64,000 nt of DNA from the NCBI RefSeq assembly GCF_900182585.1, contig NZ_FXTM01000002.1, positions 62,001 through 126,000 of the forward strand, given 5' to 3'. Under the pieces are notes generated by a model. It did no database searches, was not told the origin of the DNA, and saw only the letters and a program-made list of their open reading frames with translations. Position numbers and translations under genes: made by a program. This DNA is from Balnearium lithotrophicum. GTDB lineage: Bacteria > Aquificota > Aquificia > Desulfurobacteriales > Desulfurobacteriaceae. Positions 22,160 through 31,688 of this stretch are shown here, piece after piece. Numbering within the stretch: position 1 is the first letter of the stretch; each line of letters starts with the position of its first letter.

Positions 22160-23765
22160 CTACAATCTCTCTCAAACTGGTTACGAAGGGAGAGGTATGT
22201 TTTTCAAACCTCGTTTCGGCTTCCTTAATTCTCTTAATAGCCTTTGGGAGAAAGTCAATCAAATCCCAGGCCTTTAGTGATTCCTGAGAGAGCTCCCCGG
22301 CTGCCAAATCTCCTGCCAGGGAATGGAGGAAAACACTGAACTTTGCAGAGTCCTCCTCATCAATTCCCATTCCTAAGAGAGCTCCAACAACTCCAGAGAG
22401 AACATCTCCCGTTCCTGCCGTTGCCATTCCGGGGTTTCCTATAACGTTAACAAAGGTTTTTCCATTTGGAGTTGAAACTACTGTTCTTCCACTCTTTAAA
22501 ACTACCGTTACGTTAAACTTTTCAGAGAAATCAAGAGAAGACCTAAAAGGCTCTTTCAGTATTTCATCCTTTGTTAGCTTTGAAATTCTTGAAAATTCTC
22601 CAATGTGGGGAGTAAGTATTATGGGCTGTTCCTTTAACTTTAAAACCTCTGGAGATTCAGAAAGTGCATTTATTCCATCTGCATCTATAACCATTGGGAG
22701 TTTACACTCCTTAACAAGTTCCCTTACAAACTCGTAAGTTTCAGGGTTGTTTCCAAGTCCAGGTCCGAGGACAACGGCAGAGAACTTACCGTTTTCAAGA
22801 ATTTCCAACACACTATCCAAGTTTTCAATTCCAAAGTAACCTTTGTTGTCATCGTTAACAGGAATTGACATTACCTCCGTTAACTTCGTTTCAAAAATCT
22901 GGTTCAGCGATTTTGGAACGACTACTGTTGATAGTCCTCCCCCTGTCCTCAAAACGGCCTCTGCTGCCATCGATGGAGCTCCCGTTTTTCCAACGGAACC
23001 ACCTATAACGGCAACATGGCCGTAGGTGTACTTGTGACTCATTATTTCCCTTTCAGGGAAAGTAAAGAAAACCTCGTCGGCAGTTAGGAGAAATCTGTTA
23101 AGTCCCATTAGAAAGGGAACGTCCTCTGGAATTGATATATCGACGACAAAGAGTTCTCCAACGCTGTAACATGCAGGAGGCATAACGTGGACAATCTTTG
23201 GAAATGCAAAGGTTACAGTTATGTCTGCCTTGATGTGAGGGCCTATTACCTCCCCCGTACCTCCAGAGAGCCCTGAGGGTATGTCAACGGAAACAACGGT
23301 CCTGTTTGAGTTATTTATAACATCTACAACGTCCTTGTAAAATCCAGTTAAAGGTTTTGAAAGGCCTGTTCCAAAGAGAGCATCAACTATCAGTGAGCTT
23401 TCCTTAACAAGGGAGTAGAACTCCACCAACTTTTCATCACTGTCTATTACGTGAACGGGAATAGGAAGTTTTGAAACTACATCGTAGTTTAATTTTGCAT
23501 CTCCCTTTAGGTTTTCAGGAGAGGAAGTAAGAACAACCTCAACATCGTAACCTAAATTGTACAGGTGTCTTGCTACAGCTAAGCCGTCTCCTCCGTTGTT
23601 TCCCTTTCCACAGACAACTAAAACTGAACTTCCTTCAGTGTACCTGTATACAACCTCTGCCACCCCACGGGAGGCGTTTTCCATCAGAACAATTCCCGGA
23701 ATACCCAACGTTTCTATTGTTTCCCTATCTACCTCTGCCATCTCCTTTGAATTTAAGAGCCTCAT
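22152..23765 (-). CDS. nnrD: Bifunctional NAD(P)H-hydrate epimerase / ADP-dependent hydratase
   Basis: A 537-residue fusion that repairs hydrated NADH and NADPH, a damage product that forms faster at high temperature. The N-terminal NnrE (YjeF_N) epimerase domain covers about residues 1-215, with VVCGKGNNGGDGLAVARHL and VDIPSGLSGGTG. The C-terminal ribokinase-like NnrD dehydratase has VIGGSVGKTGAPSMAAEAVLR, GPGLGNN and NPGMATAGTGDVLSG. It follows def in the same operon and overlaps the kinase gene downstream. Confidence 0.95.
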   Translation of the reverse strand: MRLLNSKEMAEVDRETIETLGIPGIVLMENASRGVAEVVYRYTEGSSVLVVCGKGNNGGDGLAVARHLYNLGYDVEVVLTSSPENLKGDAKLNYDVVSKLPIPVHVIDSDEKLVEFYSLVKESSLIVDALFGTGLSKPLTGFYKDVVDVINNSNRTVVSVDIPSGLSGGTGEVIGPHIKADITVTFAFPKIVHVMPPACYSVGELFVVDISIPEDVPFLMGLNRFLLTADEVFFTFPEREIMSHKYTYGHVAVIGGSVGKTGAPSMAAEAVLRTGGGLSTVVVPKSLNQIFETKLTEVMSIPVNDDNKGYFGIENLDSVLEILENGKFSAVVLGPGLGNNPETYEFVRELVKECKLPMVIDADGINALSESPEVLKLKEQPIILTPHIGEFSRISKLTKDEILKEPFRSSLDFSEKFNVTVVLKSGRTVVSTPNGKTFVNVIGNPGMATAGTGDVLSGVVGALLGMGIDEEDSAKFSVFLHSLAGDLAAGELSQESLKAWDLIDFLPKAIKRIKEAETRFEKHTSPFVTSLREIVGV

Positions 23766-23782
23766 CCCTCCTCCTTTAAAAA

Positions 23783-24316
23783 CTATTTTTTAGCTGCCAT
23801 CTTTCTCTCGTACTCCCTCTTTAACTTCCTGTACTTCTCAAGGGCCAACCTCCTTTGAAGAGGTGATAACCTGTCTATAAAGACAATTCCATTGAGGTGG
23901 TCTATTTCGTGCTGAAAAGCCCTTGCGAGGAGACCTTCACCTTCTATTTCAAATTCCTCTCCTTCAAGGTTCTGGGCCTTTACCTTTGCATAGGCCGCCC
24001 TCTTGACCTTTTTGTAGAGACCCGGAAGTGAAAGACAGCCTTCTTCCTTAACAATTTCCCCCTCCAATTTGACTATCTCAGGGTTAACGAGAACAATCTT
24101 CTCCTTACCCTGTTTTTCTGTCCCAGCATTCACATCAATTACAACTACCCTCCTTAAAACTCCAACCTGGTTTGCTGCAAGACCAACCCCTCCCCTTTTG
24201 TACATCGTTTCAAACATATCGTTAACCAAATTCTTGAGCTCCCCGTTAAACTCCTTAACTTCCTCTGCCCTTGTCTTTAAGACCTGATTTGGGTAAACAA
24301 CTATTTCTCTCTCCAT
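23783..24316 (-). CDS. def: Peptide deformylase
   Basis: Removes the formyl group from nascent proteins. All three motifs are intact: GVGLAANQVG (about residues 44-53), EGCLSLPG with the metal-binding cysteine, and QHEIDHLNG with the catalytic glutamate and two histidines. The length of 177 residues is normal. It overlaps the upstream TIM-barrel gene by 16 bases. Formyltransferase (fmt), its common neighbour, is not present here. Confidence 0.97.
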   Translation of the reverse strand: MEREIVVYPNQVLKTRAEEVKEFNGELKNLVNDMFETMYKRGGVGLAANQVGVLRRVVVIDVNAGTEKQGKEKIVLVNPEIVKLEGEIVKEEGCLSLPGLYKKVKRAAYAKVKAQNLEGEEFEIEGEGLLARAFQHEIDHLNGIVFIDRLSPLQRRLALEKYRKLKREYERKMAAKK

Positions 24317-25068
24317 AGAGCTTTCCTCCTTAGAAATTCAAGGCTTTCCTTAACTCCCTGTGGAGTTTTATTTTCAAGGTTTAAAATATATTCTGTTTTA
24401 AGCTGATTTATTAATTCAAAAATACCCTCAACGTCTATCCTTCCTTTACCCAACGGAAGGTGCTGGTCTGAATTTCCACAGTTATCGTGGAGGTGGAATT
24501 CGTAGATTCTATCCCCCAACTCCTCAAACCAATTTGAAATTGGAACCTTAGAAAATAGATTAATGTGGCCTATATCAAGGCATACACCTACATCTTTTGG
24601 GAGCTCCCTCATAAAGTTTTTTAAGTTTTCCGGAGTCTCATCAAAGACGTTCTCAAGGACAATTTTCCCGTACCAGTTTTCCAAAACCTCCTCAAACGTT
24701 GAGAGAGCCCTCTCAAACCAGCTCTTGTAGAAGGACTTTACCTTTTGAGGGTGGTATCCTGTATGAAATACTATGAGCTTTGCATCTAAAACCCTCGATA
24801 CAGTTATGGTTTCAAAGAACCTATCCTTAGTTGCTTTTAAAACATAGCCATCAAGAGCTCCCGGATTTAGGTCTATAAACGGGGCATGAACAGTTATAGG
24901 TCTATCACCTACCTCCCTCTTTAACTTTCCAAAGTCCTTCAGTGTCAATCTGTCCAAAACATCCGAGGTTATCTGGAGCTCTACCCCTAAACCTAAGGAT
25001 AAAACCTCCCTTAAAGCATCCCTTCCTTTTAGTATCTCCTTTCCTGAAACGTGCCCTACTATCTCCAT
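24301..25068 (-). CDS. Sugar phosphate isomerase/epimerase-like TIM barrel protein
   Basis: A 255-residue protein of the xylose isomerase-like TIM barrel superfamily. Signs are ITVHAPFIDLNPG, LIVFHTGYH, IVLENVFDE, GVCLDIGHINLF, EFHLHDNCGNSDQHLPLGKG and the closing YILNLENK. These carry the alternating histidine and glutamate metal ligands. Substrate is unknown. It is the first gene of a minus-strand operon running through def, nnrDE, the kinase and the oligosaccharyltransferase. Confidence 0.8.
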   Translation of the reverse strand: MEIVGHVSGKEILKGRDALREVLSLGLGVELQITSDVLDRLTLKDFGKLKREVGDRPITVHAPFIDLNPGALDGYVLKATKDRFFETITVSRVLDAKLIVFHTGYHPQKVKSFYKSWFERALSTFEEVLENWYGKIVLENVFDETPENLKNFMRELPKDVGVCLDIGHINLFSKVPISNWFEELGDRIYEFHLHDNCGNSDQHLPLGKGRIDVEGIFELINQLKTEYILNLENKTPQGVKESLEFLRRKALWREK

Positions 25069-25099
25069 TTCAAATTCCTTTCCTTTTTAAGTTAAGTAC

Positions 25100-25128
25100 A
25101 ATTTATTTTCGAGTACCCGCAAAAACAA
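25100..25128 (-). promoter_or_regulatory. Predicted promoter of the TIM-barrel/def operon
   Basis: Minus-strand TTGTTT (25123-25128) and TAAATT (25100-25105) are separated by 17 bases. The gene begins about 30 bases downstream with an AAAGGAAAGG ribosome site. The -10 form TAAATT is the same as that proposed at 4367. Confidence 0.35.
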
Positions 25129-25147
25129 AGAAAGTAAGAGGTAATGA

Positions 25148-27133
25148 ATGAAAAGGATAGTTCCTCTGATAGTTCTCCTCCCGCTGACGGCCTACGGCTT
25201 CCAGATTTCCGGAGAAACTGGAGGATACTCCGTTAAACTTAAGGGAAACTACAAGAGACAGGTTGGATTTGAAAGGTGGAAGGGGAAAAAGGGAGGCTAC
25301 TACTACAGGTTGGATTTAAAGGAAAGTTTCCATTTAGGAAAAAGTGCCGATTTTTTCCTGTCGGTCACAACCGGTTCAACAAAAGTTCCCTACGAAAGTA
25401 TACTCACCTCAGAAAGGGATAAGCTGTTTTACGGTGGTTTTAAAACGTTCAACATTAAGGAGCTCTACCTAATAAAGAGGGGATTCATCTGGAGAAAATT
25501 AACCCTAAAGGCTGGAAAGCAGGAGTTTAGAATTCCCGGTCTTATTAAAGATTGCCTTTGGGGAGGGAGCTTTATCTACCAGCTAAATAAGAACTTTTCA
25601 ATTTACTGGAACCAGATTGCAGGTTACGAGGGGAAGTACCTCCTCTTTTCCGGAGATGAGGATGACGTCGATATCTCCCAGTTTGGGGTTAACTGGAAGG
25701 GCTTGAACCTTGGTTTCTACAGGATAATGGATGCAAGGGGAAACCTTTCTGGAATTTCAAAGGGTGGAGTTTACGGAGAGTACTCTAAAAAGGGTTTTAA
25801 AACCTCTCTATTTTCACAGAACGGAAAATGGGGAGGAATCTCAAGGTTGGACCTGAATGTAATTGAGATAAAGGCCGGTTACTCTCAAAGGGGAACTACC
25901 TCCTACGGCTACGGGGAGGATTGGGAAAACTCAGCTTTAATCTTTAAGCCCTCATTTTCAGGGGTCAGGTTTCTATCCCTCTCCTTTTCACCTTACAGGT
26001 TCTTAAGAGTTAACCTGTCAAGATTTGAAAAATCATCGGGAAGGCAGATAGGAAATGAAGTTGGAGGAGAGCTCCGCTATCCAATTTACAGGGGAGAACT
26101 CTTTTTAAGGGGAGCCGTAGGCTCTCACAACTCTTACGCCCTCTTTGGAGGTTACAGGTGGGGAGTTAATAATTTAGAAAAATTTCCTCCTGCCAATTTC
26201 TCTGTTAAAAACTACTTCAGTATATCTGGAGAGTACTCAGACCTTCCAAGGAGAAGGTACAGGCCTCAGATTGACTTTGACGGGTGGGATAGAGCAAAGC
26301 ACGTTGGCTACTGGCACACCACTTATAAACTGAGCCTTAAATCCGAAAATTTGAGGTTTAAAGTATCAACAGGAAGGAATACAAAGGTTGACTATGTGGT
26401 ATGGGGGAACACTTCCGACAACTTTCTCTACCAGAAGAGCCACGGGAAACTCTGGCACCTTGAGGAGTTGAACTACTCCTTCAGAAATTTCCGACTTGGA
26501 CTCCAACCCTTTGAAATCAAGGGAGTTATGAAGGATTACCTCTCGGGAATTCTCTACGAAACTTCGGAATTAAAGGCCGGAGCCCTCTACCACAAGGAGA
26601 GGAGCCAATTGGGGGTTTACACGTTATCGTACAAAAACCTCTCCTACGTTTTCCTTTCAAACGGCTACCGTTCAAATTCACTCCTCTCACTCTACTTAAA
26701 AGCTTTTGGACTCACAGCTTCACTTTCGAAGGAGTGGGGTAAGGGACAGAGTGGAGAGTGGGGAGTTCTCCTTGAAACAAAAAGGAAACTTTTCGGTAAC
26801 GAATTAACCGTTAGGTATAGGGTTCATTCAAAGAAATTCTCAACGTACGGAGTCAGGGAATACTACAGGGACGATGGATTGACTGTAAGGCCGGGTGAGG
26901 GTGATGAGAGATATCTAAAGATTCTCATTGAAAGACCTTTAAACTATAAATTCTCTCCAAAGTTGGGTTTCATCTACAACAGACTCTACAGGTTCTCCGG
27001 GGATTTTGTCTCTCAGGAGTTTGGCATTTCCATCTCTTTCAAGCCCTGCAGAAGTGGAACGTTCAGCCTCCTTGGAGCTCTCGGAACAAACGGCTCCTAC
27101 TACGAAGGAGTTAAGTTTTCCGTTTCTTGGTAG
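25148..27133 (+). CDS. Outer membrane beta-barrel protein, unknown
   Basis: A 661-residue exported protein. The N-terminus [17 protein letters not shown] is a Sec signal peptide. The rest is built of amphipathic strands rich in tyrosine, tryptophan and glycine, for example [13 protein letters not shown]-type and [17 protein letters not shown] stretches. It ends in an aromatic residue (VKFSVSW), the hallmark of outer membrane barrels inserted by BAM. The size suggests a porin or transporter of about 20 or more strands. It is divergent from the def operon and followed closely by hisI. Substrate unknown. Confidence 0.75.
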   Translation: MKRIVPLIVLLPLTAYGFQISGETGGYSVKLKGNYKRQVGFERWKGKKGGYYYRLDLKESFHLGKSADFFLSVTTGSTKVPYESILTSERDKLFYGGFKTFNIKELYLIKRGFIWRKLTLKAGKQEFRIPGLIKDCLWGGSFIYQLNKNFSIYWNQIAGYEGKYLLFSGDEDDVDISQFGVNWKGLNLGFYRIMDARGNLSGISKGGVYGEYSKKGFKTSLFSQNGKWGGISRLDLNVIEIKAGYSQRGTTSYGYGEDWENSALIFKPSFSGVRFLSLSFSPYRFLRVNLSRFEKSSGRQIGNEVGGELRYPIYRGELFLRGAVGSHNSYALFGGYRWGVNNLEKFPPANFSVKNYFSISGEYSDLPRRRYRPQIDFDGWDRAKHVGYWHTTYKLSLKSENLRFKVSTGRNTKVDYVVWGNTSDNFLYQKSHGKLWHLEELNYSFRNFRLGLQPFEIKGVMKDYLSGILYETSELKAGALYHKERSQLGVYTLSYKNLSYVFLSNGYRSNSLLSLYLKAFGLTASLSKEWGKGQSGEWGVLLETKRKLFGNELTVRYRVHSKKFSTYGVREYYRDDGLTVRPGEGDERYLKILIERPLNYKFSPKLGFIYNRLYRFSGDFVSQEFGISISFKPCRSGTFSLLGALGTNGSYYEGVKFSVSW

Positions 27134-27159
27134 AATTAAGCTCTCACTTTGGAGGGGAA

Positions 27160-27504
27160 ATGAGATTCTCTGAGGAAATCTTAAATGAGATTGACTTTGA
27201 AAAGGGAAACGGCTTAGTTCCCGTTGTTGTCCAGGACTTTAAAACAAAAAAAATCTTAATGGTTGCTTATGCAAACAGGGAGGCTCTCCAGAAAACCCTT
27301 GAAACGGGATTTGCACACTACTACTCCCGCTCAAGGAAGGAGCTCTGGAAAAAGGGGGAAACCTCCGGAAATTTACAGAGAGTGAAGGAGATTTACATTG
27401 ACTGTGATGGGGATACCCTCCTTTACGTCGTTAACCAGAAGGGAGTTGCATGCCATACAGGAGAGTACAGCTGTTTCTTTAGAAAGCTTGCGGAGGAGGA
27501 ATGA
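27160..27504 (+). CDS. hisI: Phosphoribosyl-AMP cyclohydrolase
   Basis: Third step of histidine biosynthesis, hydrolysing the adenine ring of PR-AMP. The 114-residue protein has [15 protein letters not shown] and [10 protein letters not shown], which hold the magnesium- and zinc-binding residues. I prefer the ATG at 27160 after GGAGGGG over an upstream TTG at 27127, which would lie inside the preceding gene. It overlaps hisE by four bases. In many bacteria HisI and HisE are fused; here they are separate adjacent genes. Confidence 0.95.
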   Translation: MRFSEEILNEIDFEKGNGLVPVVVQDFKTKKILMVAYANREALQKTLETGFAHYYSRSRKELWKKGETSGNLQRVKEIYIDCDGDTLLYVVNQKGVACHTGEYSCFFRKLAEEE

Positions 27505-27788
27505 GAATAGGCGATGTCTTAGAGGAACTCTACAGGACCGTTGAGGAGAGGAAGAGGGAACTTCCTGAGGGTTCGTACACAGCCTCCCTCTTTAAGAGGG
27601 GAGAGGACAGAATTCTCCAGAAGGTCGGAGAGGAGGCAGTGGAGACAATCTTAGCTTTGAAGTCTGGAAGGAGAGAGGATGCTGTTTACGAGGTATCTGA
27701 CCTCCTCTACCACTTAACTGTTGCACTTGTTAACAGCGGAATTTCCCTTGAGGAGATTGCAGAGGAACTCAATAGAAGGAAAAAGTAG
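27501..27788 (+). CDS. hisE: Phosphoribosyl-ATP pyrophosphatase
   Basis: Second step of histidine biosynthesis, converting PR-ATP to PR-AMP. The 95-residue all-helical MazG-like protein shows [29 protein letters not shown] and [15 protein letters not shown], which provide the acidic metal ligands. Its ATG overlaps the hisI stop (ATGA). The stop shares a base with the GTG start of the PocR gene. Confidence 0.95.
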   Translation: MRIGDVLEELYRTVEERKRELPEGSYTASLFKRGEDRILQKVGEEAVETILALKSGRREDAVYEVSDLLYHLTVALVNSGISLEEIAEELNRRKK

Positions 27789-28117
27789 TGATAATTAAAA
27801 GACTTGACGAAGTCATTAATCCAGAGGATTTGGGAAGGCTTTTAAGGAAGTTTATGTACAACGTAAATACCTCATCGATGGTGTGGGATGAAAGGGGAAA
27901 GCTCCGATACTACGACTTCATTACTCCCTTCTGCCAGTTAGTCTACAGCAAGGTTCCGGAGAGGTGCGAGGCAGACAGAAAGGAGAGGTTTGAAAAGGCA
28001 AAGAAAAGGAGGAAGCCCTTCCTCCACACCTGTTTTGCAGGAAAGCTCAACTACGTAGTTCCACTAAAGTTTCAGGAGAAGGAAAAGACCTTTTTCTGCG
28101 GTGTCGCAGGTGGCTGA
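27788..28117 (+). CDS. PocR-type sensor domain; N-terminal half of a gene interrupted by TGA
   Basis: A 109-residue open frame from a GTG start. It resembles the PocR ligand-sensing domain: ITPFCQLVYSKVPERCEADRKERFEKA, then LHTCFAGKLNYVVPLKF and TFFCGVAGG. The frame ends at TGA (28115-28117), but the same frame continues for 296 more codons into a GGDEF domain after only two sense codons and an ATG. PocR-like domains in other bacteria often read GGCG at this point, so the TGA appears to occupy a cysteine position. Either the two halves are one protein made by selenocysteine insertion or read-through, or the gene has been split by mutation. Confidence 0.7.
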   Translation: MIIKRLDEVINPEDLGRLLRKFMYNVNTSSMVWDERGKLRYYDFITPFCQLVYSKVPERCEADRKERFEKAKKRRKPFLHTCFAGKLNYVVPLKFQEKEKTFFCGVAGG

Positions 28118-28148
28118 CAGGGTATGTCGGAGCTCTCCCGGAGGGAGA
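28115..28148 (+). promoter_or_regulatory. Candidate bacterial SECIS element after in-frame TGA
   Basis: After the TGA (28115-28117), TCTCCC (28134-28139) can pair with GGGAGA (28143-28148) around the loop GGA. The loop starts 22 bases after the TGA and opens with G. A guanine at the loop start and this spacing agree with general descriptions of bacterial SECIS hairpins. The stem is short and could arise by chance from Glu/Leu/Arg codons. Confidence 0.35.
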
Positions 28149-29014
28149 TAGAAAATTTAAAGAAACTTTCAGAAGAGATAGGAGTTCCCTACGGAAAGCT
28201 TCTTTCGTATGCAGAGGAAGATTTTGAGTACGGCTGTCAGAGGACAGGAGTTAAAGTTCAGAAAATTCATAGAAAAAAGATTTTGCTACAAAAGGCAGAA
28301 TTCTTTTTAAAGGCATTCAAAAGAAGAATTTATTTTAAGGAAATACCTAAGGAATTTATGTTAATTGTTGAAAGATTGGAAGAATTAGTTGGGTGGAACT
28401 TTATAAAAAGGCTCCCAACTGAAAAGAAGAAAGAACTTTATCCTGTTTTTGATACTATTAACGATTTAATTGATTCATTCCGATTCTTTTCGAATCTATT
28501 TTTACCTTCAAAAATAACGAATTACGCCTTCAGAGACCCACTGACAAAGGTTTTTAATAGACACTTCTTAGAAGAGCAGGTTTATTTTTTAAGAAATAAT
28601 CCTAAGTTATTTCCTATTGGTCTAATTTACGTTGATATGGATAACTTAAAGTACATAAACGACACACTTGGCCATAAAGTTGGTGATATTTACATAAAGA
28701 AGTTAGCAGAGGCTTTGCTCTCATCAATAAGGAACACTGATTTTATTGTCCGGATAGGAGGAGACGAGTTTCTAATTATTCTTCTAAGGACGGATGAAAA
28801 TGCCGTTAAGGAGGTGGTTAAGAGAATCAAAAGAAATTTGAGCTTCGCTAACTCCACATTTAGACTCTCTCCTATTCCTCTTTCTGCATCGATAGGCTGG
28901 AGTTTATGGAAGTCTCCCCAAGAACCCTTTGAGAAAGCCCTTGAGGAGGCAGATTTAAGAATGTACGAAGATAAAAAGAGAAAAAAGGAACTATCGACAG
29001 ACCATGGGTCCTAA
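28118..29014 (+). CDS. GGDEF diguanylate cyclase; C-terminal half of the interrupted gene
   Basis: This frame is continuous with the preceding PocR frame apart from the TGA; as a separate gene it would start at ATG 28124 with only a weak ribosome site. The first 50 residues look like the end of the PocR domain (ELSRREIENLKKLSEEIGVP). A helical linker follows, then a complete GGDEF domain: DPLTKVFNRHFLEEQ, YVDMDNLKYINDTLGH and RIGGDEFLIIL. The inhibitory site RNTD precedes GGDEF by five residues, so an active, product-inhibited cyclase making cyclic di-GMP is expected. The 3' end overlaps the convergent HIT gene by 24 bases. Confidence 0.85.
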   Translation, partial: QGMSELSRREIENLKKLSEEIGVPYGKLLSYAEEDFEYGCQRTGVKVQKIHRKKILLQKAEFFLKAFKRRIYFKEIPKEFMLIVERLEELVGWNFIKRLPTEKKKELYPVFDTINDLIDSFRFFSNLFLPSKITNYAFRDPLTKVFNRHFLEEQVYFLRNNPKLFPIGLIYVDMDNLKYINDTLGHKVGDIYIKKLAEALLSSIRNTDFIVRIGGDEFLIILLRTDENAVKEVVKRIKRNLSFANSTFRLSPIPLSASIGWSLWKSPQEPFEKALEEADLRMYEDKKRKKELSTDHGS

Positions 29015-29332
29015 GGGTTTTCCTCCAAGCAGATGGAAATGGAGATGGTAAATCTCCTGACCACCATCCCTGTTGCAGTTAACTAAAACTCTGTAACCAC
29101 TCTCTGCTATTCCCAATTCCTTAGCAATTTCCTTGATGACTAAGAAGATGTGCCCAATTAGCCCCTTATGTTTTTCCTCTAAGTCGTTAAGCGTTGGAAT
29201 GTGCTCCTTTGGAATAACCAGTACGTGAACAGGGGCTTGGGGATTTATATCGTGAAATGCCATAACCTTTTCATCCTCGTAAACGACCTTCGCGGGAATC
29301 TCCTTTTTAACAATCTTGCAGAAGACACACAT
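28991..29332 (-). CDS. HIT family (HINT-like) hydrolase
   Basis: A 113-residue histidine-triad protein, typically a purine nucleoside phosphoramidase. It has the HINT start CVFCKIVKKEIPAKVVYED, the middle segment FHDINPQAPVHVLVIPKEHIPTL and the catalytic triad HLHFHLLGG. It is co-transcribed with the transpeptidase gene, whose stop overlaps its ATG. Confidence 0.93.
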   Translation of the reverse strand: MCVFCKIVKKEIPAKVVYEDEKVMAFHDINPQAPVHVLVIPKEHIPTLNDLEEKHKGLIGHIFLVIKEIAKELGIAESGYRVLVNCNRDGGQEIYHLHFHLLGGKPLGPMVCR

Positions 29333-30564
29333 TATCTTCCCTCCCTTGCAAATTTTAGGTTAAGTTTAGCAAAATCTACTCCTGCCAAAGCTGTAATTTC
29401 ATAACCGGACAGGTAGTAAAGTTTACCGTTTACTGCAACAGACGAAACTGCCATCTGTTGATTCCCATACTTTATAAACCCTGTAAACCACTCACACCTT
29501 CCCTCAGGGTAACTGAGCTCAGATAGGGTTCCCGTTTTTCCTCCTATCTCAAGTCCCCTATACCTCCTTGAGACTCTAAAATACCTTCTACCTGAAACAG
29601 GACCTATTTTTGTCGTTAATCTCATCATATCCTCTATCTCTTTCGCAGTTTTTTTACTTATTACCCTCTGGATAGGAGTTGGGGTAAACTTGTAAAATTT
29701 ACCCGTTCTAAGGTCTTTGATTGATTCAACGATGTAAGGCTTCATCATAACTCCACCGTTCAATATCACCTGAGATATTAGAGCTTCATGAAACGGGCTC
29801 GTTGTTGTTCTGCCAAGTCCTGCCGCCGTTAGAGCAATTTCGTAGTCCCCCTTTGGTTCATCAATCCTCCCCCAGGGAAAGTTGTAGTCCTTCCTGTTAA
29901 ATCCAAAGAGCTCTGCATACTTTAAAAGTCTATCCTTTCCAATTAATCTTCCCAAGTTCCCGAAGAATGGATTTGCAGAGGTTGCAAATGAGTCTGAGAA
30001 CCTCCTCCTTATCTGGAGTTTACTGTTTAGCCAAACGTAGGGAGAGCACGAATCCCCCACTCCACCGCACACGAGTTCCGTTTTCGGATTTGCAAGTCCA
30101 CTGTCAAGGGCAGCTGCAGCAGTTACTATTTTGAATGTGGAGGCCGTTGGGAAGTTCGTCTTGAAGAGTAGATTCGGGTAGTCTATTCCTGAAACAGCTG
30201 CAAGGACTTTCCCCGTTTTAGGTTCAATGGCTACAAAGGAGGCATACTTTAGTTTGAACCTCTTAAATTCCCTTTTAATTCTCTGCTGAAACAGGGGATT
30301 TACCGTAAACGTTACCTCGTAAATTCCGTCGTTATAAACGTACCTTCCATCGATGACCTTTGATTTTTTAAAGAGTTCGTACTGAAAGCGAAAGTCCGAT
30401 TTAACCAAATTTACAAATCGGGGTTCAGAATACTCCTCTCTCTGTTTGACTACTACTTTCCTTGGCTTATTTGTTGTCTTTTCTACCTCAGAATTCCCCT
30501 GTAGAAAACTAAACAAGAGGATTGAACAGGATATTCCTACTACAGAGAAAATCCATTTTTTCAT
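29332..30564 (-). CDS. Penicillin-binding transpeptidase domain protein
   Basis: A 410-residue protein with an N-terminal membrane anchor (WIFSVVGISCSILLFSFL) and a transpeptidase domain. The three active-site motifs are ASTFKIVTAAAALDSG (about residues 141-156), SAN (in SFATSANPFFG) and GGKTGTLSE. The usual PBP dimerisation domain of class B enzymes is missing or very short, so it resembles small D,D-transpeptidases or MrdA/FtsI relatives. Its exact role in wall synthesis is unclear. Ribosome site AGGAGG. Confidence 0.85.
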   Translation of the reverse strand: MKKWIFSVVGISCSILLFSFLQGNSEVEKTTNKPRKVVVKQREEYSEPRFVNLVKSDFRFQYELFKKSKVIDGRYVYNDGIYEVTFTVNPLFQQRIKREFKRFKLKYASFVAIEPKTGKVLAAVSGIDYPNLLFKTNFPTASTFKIVTAAAALDSGLANPKTELVCGGVGDSCSPYVWLNSKLQIRRRFSDSFATSANPFFGNLGRLIGKDRLLKYAELFGFNRKDYNFPWGRIDEPKGDYEIALTAAGLGRTTTSPFHEALISQVILNGGVMMKPYIVESIKDLRTGKFYKFTPTPIQRVISKKTAKEIEDMMRLTTKIGPVSGRRYFRVSRRYRGLEIGGKTGTLSELSYPEGRCEWFTGFIKYGNQQMAVSSVAVNGKLYYLSGYEITALAGVDFAKLNLKFAREGR

Positions 30565-30623
30565 CAGAACCTCCTTTTTCTAAATGTAATAAAATAGGTT
30601 AGAAATCGTTTGGAGGTAGAGTT

Positions 30624-31688
30624 TTGACAATTAAAGGTATTCTCCTTGAAATAGCTTCAAGAAAGAGGGGAGCTCTCTCAGTTTCACCTCAGGACGTTGA
30701 GAGGGCAAGGAGAAAAATTTCTAAGATGTGGAACAGTAACCTTCCTGAGGTTCTACCTCCAAAGTTGGCGGCTGGGGTTGACGGAAGCAGGAACAAGAAG
30801 GTTTATGCCGGTTACGTAGTCTATGCCTTGGGTGTGGCATCCCTTGTCTTTGAGAAAGAAAGGAGAAAAAACTCCGTTATAAATGGGGATGTTGATATTC
30901 TAAAGCCCGAAGAGTACTCAGATTCGAGACTAAGAAACCTCATGGGAATTTTGGAGTACAAGGGAGCTCTCTCAACACTTCCGAAAACAGAACTCCTCTT
31001 TTTAGACGGTTCAATTGTTGGAGCTCTCGTCCGTCCTAATGTCTTCCTCTACGAGGTAAAGGGAGAGGTAAAGAAGTTTGTTGAGGAGCTCTTTGAGGAG
31101 TTAAAGGGAAAATTTTCGTCTGACAAAATTGATTCAAAGGACTTTTATCCTGAAATTTCTAAAAAGTACTCGGGAGAGGACTTTGTTGTTGCCTGCGGCT
31201 ATCTTGAGTACTTGGAGTACCTTTTGACTATCTACAGACTCTTAGAGCTCTCTGTAAGGGATGGAAAGTCAATAGTTTCCATATCAAAGAGGTCAAACTC
31301 AAGACTCTACCGTTTGGATACTGTCCTTCCTGACATTGCAGTTTTAAACTTTCTCCAGCCTCCTCCCGGTTACTCAGAGCCCTTTGAGTTTTCAATTGAG
31401 GAGGAGAAGAAGTTTCAGTTTCCGGGGAAATTTGATGAGGCTTTAAGGAGATTTAAATTTAAAACGTTCTTCTTGAAGATGAAGGAGGGAATCTACAAGG
31501 TAGAGCTCCTCGGCAACATCTCCGTTGAGGAGGCAATCTCATACATGAGGTTTTACGAAGTTTCAGGATACAACTATATCCTAAAGGAGGTTCACGAGAG
31601 GGTAAAAATAACCTCATCAGACATGGAGGACATAATAAGGGAATTGAAATTTAGAGGAGTAACAGGGAGGGAGGCCCTTGGAGAGTAA
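30624..31688 (+). CDS. nurA: NurA-domain nuclease
   Basis: A 354-residue protein of the NurA 5'-3' nuclease family. AAGVDGSRNKKVYAGYVVYALG holds the first catalytic aspartate, TELLFLDGSIVGALV the second, and SIVSISKRSNSRLY the lysine/arginine-rich segment. In archaea NurA works with the HerA translocase in DNA end resection; some thermophilic bacteria carry the pair. HerA is not in this window. It starts at a TTG after TGGAGGTAGAG and overlaps the next gene. Confidence 0.8.
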   Translation: MTIKGILLEIASRKRGALSVSPQDVERARRKISKMWNSNLPEVLPPKLAAGVDGSRNKKVYAGYVVYALGVASLVFEKERRKNSVINGDVDILKPEEYSDSRLRNLMGILEYKGALSTLPKTELLFLDGSIVGALVRPNVFLYEVKGEVKKFVEELFEELKGKFSSDKIDSKDFYPEISKKYSGEDFVVACGYLEYLEYLLTIYRLLELSVRDGKSIVSISKRSNSRLYRLDTVLPDIAVLNFLQPPPGYSEPFEFSIEEEKKFQFPGKFDEALRRFKFKTFFLKMKEGIYKVELLGNISVEEAISYMRFYEVSGYNYILKEVHERVKITSSDMEDIIRELKFRGVTGREALGE

